This document shows, piece by piece, positions 26,685-34,228 of a stretch of DNA of 64,000 nucleotides (position 1 is its first letter; each line of letters begins with the position of its first letter). The stretch lies in contig NZ_JAFKCS010000002.1 in the NCBI RefSeq assembly GCF_017255015.1, forward strand, positions 310,001 to 374,000, in the 5' to 3' direction. The DNA comes from Bowmanella yangjiangensis. GTDB lineage: Bacteria > Pseudomonadota > Gammaproteobacteria > Enterobacterales > Alteromonadaceae. Both the position numbers and the translations under genes were made by a program. Under the pieces are notes generated by a model, which was not told where the DNA came from, searched no databases, and saw only the letters and a program-made list of their open reading frames with translations.

Positions 26685-27478
26685 AAGGCTTAGTACAAGC
26701 GGGAGCGCTTATTGTTGTTGTGGGACTATTGCTCTGGAAGCCATGGTCATCAGATAAATCGGTGCCAACGGGATCTGATGGCGAGGTAACTAAAAGCGCT
26801 GATAGCGGAAAATCAGCGCCAAACGATGTAGACGCCGGTGTTCAGGCAGAAGGTCGGGCCGATAAGGGCAAGCCAGTAGCCAAGCCAGGTAGCGAATTTT
26901 ACGCCAAGCGTGAGCAACTTCTGGTACGTCTTGATGCGGCAAAGAATTGTCAGACTAGCGGTGATTGTGTTTCCACCGAGGACGACCCCAGAGCTGGTAT
27001 GTTTGAGCAAGAGAAGCGTTTAGTTGAGGCGCTGCAATCAATACAAAACTTGTATGCGTCCGAGCAGTTTGAGGATGATGAACTTGCCGCTATCACCGGG
27101 GAGTATCTAGCCAGTCCATTAGGCCGAGCGCAATATCAGGCTGTTGAAATGATGCAGCAGCAGGCGCCTAACAGGCAAAATGCTGAAACCTTGCTGCGTA
27201 AACTGGATGACAGCTACGACACTAAAGTGATGGAGCTCGCTCTGGATGAATTGGCACGTTATCCCGAGCTTAACGAGTCTATTGACGATCTGTTCGTAAA
27301 GAACCTCAGAACTGGCAGTTTCTATGTGTCCAGAACCATTGCTGAAGGTATCACGCCTTATCTTAATCAAGATAACCTGGCTCGTTATGAATCAACGCTG
27401 GCGGAGCTACCGCCTCAATCCGCCAAAGCGAGATTGCTAAGCGCGGCGATTGAACGATATAAAAAGAGTTCTCAGTAA
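26681..27478 (+). CDS. Membrane-anchored protein, partner of the lysozyme-like protein
   Basis: A 265-residue protein of unrecognised family. One N-terminal membrane segment (about 5-19), a Ser/Asp/Lys-rich linker (about 25-70) and a helical C-terminal domain that could form HEAT-like helices (about 75-260, with L-A-L-D-E-L-A-R-Y-P style repeats). Two cysteines close together (C-Q-T-S-G-D-C, about 87-93) could form a disulfide. The N-in/C-out layout places the domain in the periplasm. The ATGA overlap with the lysozyme-like gene implies coupled synthesis, so it may be an immunity, chaperone or localisation partner; this is inferred from context only. Confidence 0.75.
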   Translation: MKGLVQAGALIVVVGLLLWKPWSSDKSVPTGSDGEVTKSADSGKSAPNDVDAGVQAEGRADKGKPVAKPGSEFYAKREQLLVRLDAAKNCQTSGDCVSTEDDPRAGMFEQEKRLVEALQSIQNLYASEQFEDDELAAITGEYLASPLGRAQYQAVEMMQQQAPNRQNAETLLRKLDDSYDTKVMELALDELARYPELNESIDDLFVKNLRTGSFYVSRTIAEGITPYLNQDNLARYESTLAELPPQSAKARLLSAAIERYKKSSQ

Positions 27479-27488
27479 AGGCTAGAGG

Positions 27489-27512
27489 ATGGGCAATGGT
27501 GACATTGCCCAT
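27489..27512. terminator. Terminator between convergent genes
   Basis: A perfect 10-bp stem, ATGGGCAATG (27489-27498) and CATTGCCCAT (27503-27512), around GTGA. It lies between the end of the plus-strand lysozyme pair and the end of the minus-strand ClpP-like gene. T runs are weak. Confidence 0.65.
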
Positions 27513-27517
27513 TTCCC

Positions 27518-29257
27518 TCAGGGCTCCAATGATAAATAGGTTGTTCTCAACAAGGTGCCAGATGTTTTCGCATCAAAGCTGATAAAACCTTTTTGAAGTT
27601 CAATAGACACCCTGCACAGCAGGTCTGGCTGCGAAATATAGTTCTCTGGTGCTCTGATTACGTCAAAATACGCTTCGTTCTCAGCTTTCAGTTGCTCGAC
27701 GATAGATGTCACAAGCCTGGTATTTTCGTCACTCGAGTAGACGACCCTGTTAGGAGCCTGACTTCTGATCAGTGCAGCAAGTGCAGCGAATTCTTGTTGC
27801 TGAACGGCCTCAGACAATTTTCCGGCGTTTCCAATATGGTATTCCTGAGGCACTTCATCGACATAGGTATAGGATGAGCAAGTCAGAGGATAGTCAATTT
27901 TAAGCTCTTCCATCTGCGCTATCATGTTTTTCCAGTAGCCGATTATGGCTTCATCGTCTGCATGAGAGATATAGTGATACAGTCGGCTATCTCGCAGGGC
28001 CATAAACTCTTGCGATATGTCTTTTACCGGCAGCCCACTTCGCATTCCTTCAACATTGATCCTGACAACATCTTGATAAACCTCGTTATCAAATTCCTTC
28101 ATGGCCACCAGGTAATCATGAGTTAACAGGCCTGACTCGACAGCTTCTGCCGTTACCTCTGAATCATCACCGTATCCACTGAAACCATAGAAAATACTGT
28201 CAACTACTTCGTCTACAACCTTGCCGCGAAGTAACTCATCTGGTGATGGCGTCCAAAACTCCTCACTCGGCGTAGACATAATCTTCTTGATAAACCAATC
28301 GGGGACACCTGATTCTCGGTAAGCTGCCGCCATTTCAGCAGTAACATCCTCATGCTCGTGCAATGAGGCACCTCCCATCGAGGCAGCGTGAAAGTTCAGT
28401 TTTCCATCCTCTGCCAGCAACCTTCTTGTGCCCGCCAGGTACACGATAGTGCAGGCCGAGCTACAGGACTCTTTAACGTATGTATCAAGCTGATATTCCT
28501 TAACCAACTCGGCTAACCGGTAAGCACCAAGCAATCTGCCGCCCTGGCTATGTAAATGTAAGAGTTTAACCTCTGGATTTGCTGTTAATGCCTCTTGTAG
28601 AAGTATTTCCGAGCCAACTTCAATGCCACCATAAAGCTCCAGTTCGGTACCGGCATTCCTTAATCTCAGCTTGGTTGGCGGGTATTTTTGTTGGCTAACA
28701 ATCAGCGATACACCTTCCTTTATGGCAGGAATACCCAGTTGATACATTTCAACGCCGAACCTGATGAGGCCCACAACAACCATGATTTTGGCAATGGCTG
28801 CCCATACCTCTGAGCCACCTCGTTGCGGATGTTTGCTTGCTGAGCGGTAAACGCCAACACTTTGCCAGACAACAAGAAGAATTAGGGTAGTAAAAAGCAG
28901 CAATAGATAAACACCCAGTTGCCATTGCCCATCGGCGTCACCTATTAACATTTGCACGAAGGCGCTTAGGCCAAATACAAACAATGTCGTTGCAATACCC
29001 ACCACCCAGTAACTAACCGGCAGAGAAACCTGGCCTTTCCAATACCGAATAAACCAGTTTGGGTGCAATTTTTCGTCAGCTGGTGGTTCTGCTATATCAG
29101 CATGAATCTGGGGTGTAGGAGGCACACCCAGGCTTTTCTCTTTATTCGAAATAGCTTCGACAATGCGTTGAGCTCGTTCAGGATAGTTTTCCTGGTCAAC
29201 ACTGCGCAGCGCATCGTGAAGTTCTTCGAGTGAATACTGTGTGTAATCCGGCTCCAT
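27518..29257 (-). CDS. Membrane protein with ClpP/SppA-like serine protease domain
   Basis: A 579-residue protein. The N-terminus carries the Y-S-L-E-E-L-x-D-A-L-x-x-x-D-x-x-x-Y-P-E-R module (about 8-28) seen at the start of many proteobacterial membrane proteins. Three membrane segments follow (about 83-103, 115-132, 153-170). Residues 195-330 look like a ClpP-fold domain of the COG3904 type: H-L-H-S-Q-G-G (234-240), candidate nucleophile Ser267 in C-S-S-A-C, and His290, spaced as in ClpP. The rest (about 340-579) is unrecognised. It probably acts in the periplasm or at the membrane. I chose the ATG at 29257 (GGAAAAG upstream, homologous opening) over 29287. Confidence 0.7.
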   Translation of the reverse strand: MEPDYTQYSLEELHDALRSVDQENYPERAQRIVEAISNKEKSLGVPPTPQIHADIAEPPADEKLHPNWFIRYWKGQVSLPVSYWVVGIATTLFVFGLSAFVQMLIGDADGQWQLGVYLLLLFTTLILLVVWQSVGVYRSASKHPQRGGSEVWAAIAKIMVVVGLIRFGVEMYQLGIPAIKEGVSLIVSQQKYPPTKLRLRNAGTELELYGGIEVGSEILLQEALTANPEVKLLHLHSQGGRLLGAYRLAELVKEYQLDTYVKESCSSACTIVYLAGTRRLLAEDGKLNFHAASMGGASLHEHEDVTAEMAAAYRESGVPDWFIKKIMSTPSEEFWTPSPDELLRGKVVDEVVDSIFYGFSGYGDDSEVTAEAVESGLLTHDYLVAMKEFDNEVYQDVVRINVEGMRSGLPVKDISQEFMALRDSRLYHYISHADDEAIIGYWKNMIAQMEELKIDYPLTCSSYTYVDEVPQEYHIGNAGKLSEAVQQQEFAALAALIRSQAPNRVVYSSDENTRLVTSIVEQLKAENEAYFDVIRAPENYISQPDLLCRVSIELQKGFISFDAKTSGTLLRTTYLSLEP

Positions 29258-29344
29258 GGGCACTTTTCCGTATTTGAGTAACTGCATGAGCAGGTTATCG
29301 TTATAACTTTATTTAAGCTACTTTTGCTGGTGCTGTAAGTTCTG

Positions 29345-29480
29345 ATGGGCTGTAACTAACGGGAGGTTAGTACCGGGTGCAAGTATTGAAAGGCAAGATC
29401 CTTATTCTGACAGAATAAGTGACGACAAACCGGGCCCTCACGCTAAAGGCAAAAACGATAGTAAGAGGTTTATGCCTAGC
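29345..29480. other. Structured intergenic segment, unidentified
   Basis: Two stems close together: ACTAAC/GTTAGT around GGGAG (about 29357-29373), and the perfect 8-bp stem CTTATTCT (29401-29408) and AGAATAAG (29412-29419). The segment has no reading frame and lies between two minus-strand genes. It may be a structured RNA or the remnant of a mobile element; I cannot name it. Confidence 0.35.
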
Positions 29481-29513
29481 CATCGCAGTTTTGATACCTC
29501 TATCTGGTTGATA

Positions 29514-29990
29514 TTACTTTCTTACTAGACTCATGCTTGTTGGGGTTAGCTGGCCATCTTTACTGTAGCTCTCATTTCTTAATATTTTATCCTTATCTAC
29601 AAACTCAAAAGACAGCGAGTGCTGGTGACTATCCGCCAGGCTTTTAAGGTTTGTGGCGTCTTGAAATACAAAGGAAACGCTATTCGAATTAGCCGATTTA
29701 TTTAGCTTCAATCTCGGCTGATTGCCTTGCGGGCAATAGTGCGTCGCAAGCAAGTTTTCGCCATCTAAGTGATACAGAGTGAGGGAATGCGAAGCGCCCT
29801 TATAAATCCAGTTTTCTATCAGCACACTGCCCTTAGCGCTGGTATCAAATGAGATATAGAAATCATTGTTGTCACTTTCTGCTCTTTTCCACTCCCCAAC
29901 CAGCGACTTGAGCTTTTCAAAGTCTTGGCGGGGATCGGCGGTGGCAGAGAGTGAGGTGACTAATATCAGTAAGGCCCAGATCATTTTCAT
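29514..29990 (-). CDS. Secreted protein of unknown function
   Basis: A 158-residue protein with a clear signal peptide (MKMIWALLILVTSLSATA, cut near 18) and a beta-rich mature part. The opening L-K-S-L-V-G-E-W-K-R and the later L-x-H-Y-C-P-Q-G-N-Q-P-R recall small lipocalin-like proteins of the DUF6265/DUF1579 sort, but I am not certain. It should be periplasmic. AAGGAA precedes the ATG. It lies in the run of small minus-strand genes of the accessory region. Confidence 0.7.
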   Translation of the reverse strand: MKMIWALLILVTSLSATADPRQDFEKLKSLVGEWKRAESDNNDFYISFDTSAKGSVLIENWIYKGASHSLTLYHLDGENLLATHYCPQGNQPRLKLNKSANSNSVSFVFQDATNLKSLADSHQHSLSFEFVDKDKILRNESYSKDGQLTPTSMSLVRK

Positions 29991-30126
29991 ACTATCAATT
30001 CCTTTTAATTCAGTTGTTCTGCAGCACTAGGTTAGTGCATCAGTGTAAAAAGCCACCGCCGCTTTGGCCACCTAGCTGTCAGTAGGTTGAATAGACAATG
30101 CAATTGTATTACTCAATATTTTTTAT

Positions 30127-30474
30127 TTACTTATTGTATTTTATGTAAATTTTGCATTTAGAAGGAGGCGTCAATTGATGATGAACATCTGTTACGGTGT
30201 AATCAGAGTAATCATTGGCTTCTAAATAACGATCCATTTTAGGTTTTGCATAAATTAATAAGTGTCCTCCACATCCCCCATATCCACCAATATAGACATC
30301 GTATCTATGTAGCTTCGCTTCTGGGTCGTAGAAAACATTATTTCCATAGTCACTAAATGTAGATACATCATAGTTGCTCAGCAATCCGATATCCGACCGT
30401 TTAATGTTTAGGGTTTCAACGCTTGTACAGGCAGATATGGAAATTAGTAGCGATAAAAGTATGCCAAACCTCAT
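30127..30474 (-). CDS. Small lipoprotein of unknown function
   Basis: A 115-residue protein with a lipoprotein signal (L-I-S-I-S-A-C, Cys16) and a short mature domain containing G-G-Y-G-G-C-G-G (about 63-70) and two further cysteines. A ribosome site AAGGAG lies 5 bases before the ATG. AT-rich compared with core genes. No family recognised; it should sit in the envelope. Confidence 0.7.
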   Translation of the reverse strand: MRFGILLSLLISISACTSVETLNIKRSDIGLLSNYDVSTFSDYGNNVFYDPEAKLHRYDVYIGGYGGCGGHLLIYAKPKMDRYLEANDYSDYTVTDVHHQLTPPSKCKIYIKYNK

Positions 30475-30564
30475 TCTTTCTCCTTAATCCTAACGAATGA
30501 TATGGACTCACCCTTTTCCGGGATTATGCGACGCTTATAAGGCAAGTATTGGGGAGAACTGTCC

Positions 30565-30726
30565 ATGTCTCATTTCAACTATTTTTATGGCATTTATTTG
30601 GCCAAGCTGAGTTTCAGTATCCATGGCGAAGACCGCCGTGGCAAGCCACTGGTCCATAAAACACTTAGCCACTTAAAGTTGTTGAAGGAAATGGCAAAAC
30701 TGCCTGTTGGCCTTCGGCATAGTTAA
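30565..30726 (+). pseudogene. IS110-family transposase remnant (N-terminal fragment)
   Basis: A 53-codon frame whose product reads like the start of IS110-type transposases: Y-G-I-Y-L-A-K-L-S-F-S-I-H-G-E-D near residues 8-23, then R-G-K-P-L-V-H-K-T-L and K-L-L-K-E-M-A-K-L-P. Intact members have Asp in the G-I-D-L-A-K motif, the first catalytic acid; here it is Tyr, and the remaining roughly 270 residues are gone. It is a dead fragment. It lies 22 bases past the stop codon of the minus-strand gene ending at 30748. Confidence 0.7.
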
Positions 30727-30747
30727 TCCACGTGTTTAACTAATACA

Positions 30748-31137
30748 CTAACCAATAGTAATGCCTGGTGAAATGGGGGTAGTAACTGTTGCATGTACAA
30801 ATTCTCCACCTTTTGCAGTAAAGCAGGACTTAATGGTCGATTCGTATTGAGATACCAAGTCCGTATTTGCTTTACATACAATAGAACACTGGAGCATCCA
30901 TTTCTGTTCAAGTGGAGAATGGCTAATTTGTGTAAATAGGTCAACGTGCTTTTTAACTTCATTTGCACAAGCCTCAGAAGAGGCTTTTGTATCAAATGAG
31001 GCTAGCCATGCAAATTCATACTCTTTATTGGCGTCAAGCGAGACCTTCTTCTCTTTGCTGTTAATCCGACTTGATCGCATTTTTAAATAGACCAAAACGC
31101 CAATAATCACAAATATAAGTAGAATGGCTAATTTCAA
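30748..31137 (-). CDS. Small single-pass membrane protein, unknown function
   Basis: A 129-residue protein with one N-terminal membrane segment (about 2-20, LAILLIFVIIGVLVYL) and a soluble domain of about 100 residues with four cysteines. The start is TTG, 4 bases after CGGAGG. An attC-like segment ends 15 bases upstream of the start. No family recognised with confidence; the C-terminal half has a vague likeness to RraB-type domains that I would not rely on. Confidence 0.65.
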   Translation of the reverse strand: MKLAILLIFVIIGVLVYLKMRSSRINSKEKKVSLDANKEYEFAWLASFDTKASSEACANEVKKHVDLFTQISHSPLEQKWMLQCSIVCKANTDLVSQYESTIKSCFTAKGGEFVHATVTTPISPGITIG

Positions 31138-31151
31138 AAAACCTCCGGAAG

Positions 31152-31252
31152 GCTAGCGCCCGCTTAGGGGCAATAACACGTGGGTTAAAATTTGGAGGAT
31201 GCGACTGAGCCCACGAGTATTGTTCCAGGGAGTGACTACATAGGTTTGCTAG
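31152..31252 (-). repeat. Degenerate attC-like segment after the 138-residue membrane protein gene
   Basis: On the minus strand it begins three bases past the stop codon with CTAGCAAAC and ends with GCCCCTAAGCGGGCGCTAG, a hairpin tail much like the right end of Vibrio-type attC sites. The outer CTAGC/GCTAG arms match each other, but the expected AAC/GTT core triplets read AGC/GCT. About 100 bases long. Tentative. Confidence 0.35.
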
Positions 31253-31254
31253 AG

Positions 31255-31671
31255 CTACTCATGCGCAACCCAATATGCTAAGCCGTAACACAAAACGCTA
31301 CCTACCCAGTACCAGTAGCTCTCTGTTAAGAAGCCCGTGACAAAAACCAATGAACCGAAGTTTATAAAAACTGATGACCACTCTTGAAGAGCCAAACTTT
31401 GAAAATACTGGCTTCTGCCAACTTCTTTTTCTGACCTGACCTTACGAAAACTAAAACAAAGAAAACCGTATAATGTGAAACCTGAAATAATCATTAATAT
31501 GAATTGCTTCGTCTGTATCAAGTTTTCTAGTTCTGGGAATTTAGGTCTCATATCGAGAGCGAAATCTACCTTTGTCCAGTTGATGATAAGAGTAACTAAA
31601 CCGAAACTAAACCAAAACAGTAGATTGATTATTTCCTTGTATATTAATGATTTGTTGTGTGAGACTTCCAA
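31255..31671 (-). CDS. Small four-pass membrane protein, unknown function
   Basis: A 138-residue protein with about four hydrophobic segments (about 15-32, 55-73, 98-113, 117-134) and few charged residues between them. The start is TTG, preceded by AAGGAAG. No family recognised. Its close fit between two attC-like segments makes it look like a single gene cassette. Confidence 0.65.
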   Translation of the reverse strand: MEVSHNKSLIYKEIINLLFWFSFGLVTLIINWTKVDFALDMRPKFPELENLIQTKQFILMIISGFTLYGFLCFSFRKVRSEKEVGRSQYFQSLALQEWSSVFINFGSLVFVTGFLTESYWYWVGSVLCYGLAYWVAHE

Positions 31672-31688
31672 TATGCTTCCTTGTGGTT

Positions 31689-31752
31689 ACAATGCCCGTT
31701 TTGGCGGGGAATTTGGGCGCAGTGCAAATTAATTTTCTGAGGTTGCTTGTTG
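31689..31752 (-). repeat. Degenerate attC-like segment after the DUF3644 gene
   Basis: On the minus strand it begins four bases past the stop codon with CAACAAG and ends with a CCCCG...CGGGC hairpin and ATTGT (31689-31709 on the plus strand). ACAA and TTGT at the ends pair. About 64 bases, within attC size range. Core triplets are degraded. Tentative. Confidence 0.3.
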
Positions 31753-31756
31753 AGTT

Positions 31757-33073
31757 TTATTCTTGTTTTGTGTTTTTTCTTGGCTTATAAGAAATTTTTG
31801 CGTTGGCTACGAAATTTTGAATGTTTCCAATCTTTTCAACCAGTAGTTCGATAAGGTTTTCTGAATAATAATGCAACTCAGGATTATTGTTTTTATGATG
31901 ATGTTCATTGTTTGAATTTTTAACTTTAATCTTATCAATAATGGCTCTAAAACAGTGTTGGTTTAGGGTTGGTTTTCTTGTTTTTTTGCAACGAGCAACT
32001 AAAATCTTATCTAGTGATTCAGGTGAATATTGTTCCGCAAGCCTTTGATTTACTCTTTTTATAGCGGCCCCCTCTAAGTAGGGATGTGATTTTTCTCTGT
32101 CTATAGGCTTATGTAATATCAGAGCTTTTCTTAGTCCCGCCATACCATCTTCCGCTTTGGCTAATGTAATTGCTTGACCGTCTTCACCATCTTTTGCAAA
32201 CACTAACTTTACATTTAAGGGTATTGCAAATTCTATATCATCTATGTTTTGTACTTCTTCCGTCAGACTTTCAGCTAAATTTAATATTTCATTTGCCACA
32301 TCCCCATAGTTTGTCTGTAAAACTGACACAGGTGGATATTTAAAATCTCCAACTAAAGAAATCATGCCAGTGTGTGATGTACTTAAGAATGGCTGTTCGG
32401 AAAAGTCTTCAAATTTAGATGAGTAATTAAGTACGCCAGATTGAAACAAACGAGAAGCAATTCCTTGGATTTCAGGCATCAACAAATGTACAGCTTGATC
32501 CCTAAAGAAAACTATTCTTTCTAGGTTAGCTCTCACCTTATTACCCGTATTAAAGATTATGTTTATGGAATCACGAAGTGAAATGGTCTCTTTCAAGCCA
32601 TTTTTCTTTTCCTTTCTGAATATTGCTTGTTCACCATTTAGCTCAATAATCATAGCTTTCAGCAGTTGCTCCCAAGCTGTACAGAAACACATCACGAAGC
32701 CATCCATTCTGTTTTCCAGTGACGGCCTGTTGTACAACTCTAAAGCAAGTAGCATATTATCACGCGACTTCCTCAACAAAGCTTTTGCCAGCTTCGATTT
32801 ACAATTATGCCCTAATCCACGTCTGTGTTTGCTTTGAGATAATTTTTTGGAAAATTCAATTAAAGAAAGACTTAATGAATTTGATGCTTCGTATATACCA
32901 GAAGAAATTTCGCTTAGAAAATCCGACAATTGGCCTTTATTTAAGTAAGTCTTGAAAGTCGATTCTTTCCAACCAGTAGCATCAATAAGCTCGGCCTTTG
33001 TAAAAGTTTTTGAAGTCCTTTCATTTTCTTGAAGGAACGCCAGAAAACGCTCATGGCTTTTGTTTACTTTCAC
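31757..33073 (-). CDS. DUF3644 protein with HEPN-like R-x4-H motif
   Basis: A 438-residue protein, GTG start with AGGAG 9 bases upstream. Residues 1-60 look like a helical DNA-binding module (T-K-A-E-L-I-D-A-T-G-W-K-E-S-T-F-K-T-Y). Residues about 95-260 fit DUF3644: L-A-L-E-L-Y-N-R-P-x-x-E-N-R-M-D-G-F (about 109-126), W-E-Q-L-L-K-A (134-140) and R-D-Q-A-V-H (191-196). The last matches the R-x4-6-H motif of HEPN RNases. The C-terminal third is unrecognised and basic. AT-rich and in an accessory region, so a defence role is plausible, but that is inference. Confidence 0.75.
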   Translation of the reverse strand: MKVNKSHERFLAFLQENERTSKTFTKAELIDATGWKESTFKTYLNKGQLSDFLSEISSGIYEASNSLSLSLIEFSKKLSQSKHRRGLGHNCKSKLAKALLRKSRDNMLLALELYNRPSLENRMDGFVMCFCTAWEQLLKAMIIELNGEQAIFRKEKKNGLKETISLRDSINIIFNTGNKVRANLERIVFFRDQAVHLLMPEIQGIASRLFQSGVLNYSSKFEDFSEQPFLSTSHTGMISLVGDFKYPPVSVLQTNYGDVANEILNLAESLTEEVQNIDDIEFAIPLNVKLVFAKDGEDGQAITLAKAEDGMAGLRKALILHKPIDREKSHPYLEGAAIKRVNQRLAEQYSPESLDKILVARCKKTRKPTLNQHCFRAIIDKIKVKNSNNEHHHKNNNPELHYYSENLIELLVEKIGNIQNFVANAKISYKPRKNTKQE

Positions 33074-33524
33074 TATGTTTCACTCCTGAATCAACTAGCT
33101 TATCTGAACTTTACGAATTGGCACTTAACAATGTTATTAGACAGAAAAGACTCATGCTTAAGCACGGATGCGCTCCTTACTTTTACATGTTTATTTTTTA
33201 GCATGCTTATAAGTCTTTGCCTAGCATGAGTTTTTTTAGGTTGCACCAGGCTGGTGCCGGAGAAAGGCGGAACTGTTCCGTACTATTGCTGTTATACGGA
33301 TGCGTGGTGGCTTCTATGTAGATATACAGTCCCTTGAGAAGGGAAAATGGCCTTTGTTTGCTGTCTGGTAGATAACAAGGGTAAACGAACTCGGCGAGTA
33401 AAGCCTATTTGGCGAAGGGGCAGCGACCTTATTTACTGCTATGAGTGGCTCGCGACTGCCGGTAGCGGCATCAGTAAGAAGTGCGCCGCCCCGGAGCGGC
33501 ACGCTTCGCCAATAAGCATAGCCG
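33074..33524. other. Non-coding right flank with structured elements
   Basis: No credible gene. GCACCAG-G-CTGGTGC (33243-33257) is a palindrome. The 13-mer GCTGTTATACGGA (33288-33300) repeats the one at 21564. A long imperfect inverted repeat occupies 33401-33517 (separate entry). Plus-strand frames here lack ribosome sites. Confidence 0.5.
33401..33517. repeat. Long imperfect palindromic element
   Basis: Nested arms: GCCTATTTGGCGAAG (33403-33417) with CTTCGCCAATAAGC (33504-33517); GGGGC (33417-33421) with GCCCC (33488-33492); TTACTG (33433-33438) with CAGTAA (33472-33477); TGCCG (33457-33461) with CGGCA (33466-33470) around GTAG. The whole could fold into one long hairpin, as in MITE-like or REP-type elements. 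No family recognised. Confidence 0.55.
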
Positions 33525-34148
33525 TTATTCTTTGGGTCTTAGGTCCTCAATAATTTGTGCATCGATCCAATATAGGTCGGACTGGGAGCCGGACTTGCCA
33601 TCGCCATTTGGCACCATTCTGTTGAACAGCAGGTACTTGCCGTCAGGGGTAACTTGCGGGCCACCTTCTTCGGCTTGGGTGTTGACGCGCTCGCCCAGAT
33701 TAATAGCTTCACCCCAGGCGCCATCTTTTTGCCGGAAACTGATATAGATGTCAGAGGCACCATATCCGCTCTCTCTTACCCCATCCCACATAATGTAAGA
33801 CTCGTCTGGTGCTATAAACGGATGGGCGTTCCATTTGCCAGTGTTGATTGTTTTAGGTAGTGGCCTGGGCTCTTCGCGTTTGCCTTCGATAAGACGGGAG
33901 TAACGTAGAATGCCGTCTCCGCCTTTGCTTCTGGCATTTTCATCAAGTACCAAGGTTCCCTTGGCTGAGGCAGTGAGCCCCATAATACGAATGGCCTCGA
34001 AGGCAGGGCCAAGACTTTTCAGCTCTGACCAGCCATCAGCCGTGTGCTCCTGATAGTTGCCTCTGAAATAGCGGGTTTTACCATCCGGTGAGAAAGCGGG
34101 CTTACGCGTGCCGCTTGGCATCAGGGTTTTATACCAACGATTACCCAC
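33525..34148 (-). CDS. TolB/PD40-type beta-propeller protein, 5' end apparently frameshifted
   Basis: 207 codons from a GTG at 34148. Several PD40-like blades are present (P-A-F-S-P-D-G-K, about 18-25; P-F-I-A-P-D-E-S-Y-I-M-W, about 109-120; P-Q-V-T-P-D-G-K-Y-L-L-F-N, about 164-176). The same frame runs upstream through A-D-A-K-E-P-E-S-L-E-F but then meets a stop. In the next frame a GTG at 34228, after GGGGAAG, opens a good signal peptide (M-R-T-N-S-Y-L-M-L-S-L-A-I-L-L). One base added near 34186 would join the two into a secreted protein of about 234 residues. It may thus be a pseudogene, a sequencing error or a decayed gene. Confidence 0.6.
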   Translation of the reverse strand: MGNRWYKTLMPSGTRKPAFSPDGKTRYFRGNYQEHTADGWSELKSLGPAFEAIRIMGLTASAKGTLVLDENARSKGGDGILRYSRLIEGKREEPRPLPKTINTGKWNAHPFIAPDESYIMWDGVRESGYGASDIYISFRQKDGAWGEAINLGERVNTQAEEGGPQVTPDGKYLLFNRMVPNGDGKSGSQSDLYWIDAQIIEDLRPKE

Positions 34149-34228
34149 CTGGTTAAACTCAAGCGACTCAGGCTCTTTTGCATCAGCAGAATAGCTAACG
34201 ACAGCATCAAATATGAATTAGTGCGCAC

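Noticed and set aside
29345-29480. Group II intron fragment
   Set aside because: The stems and the GGGTGC-AAGT wording recalled an intron, but I could not match the conserved 5' end or domain V.
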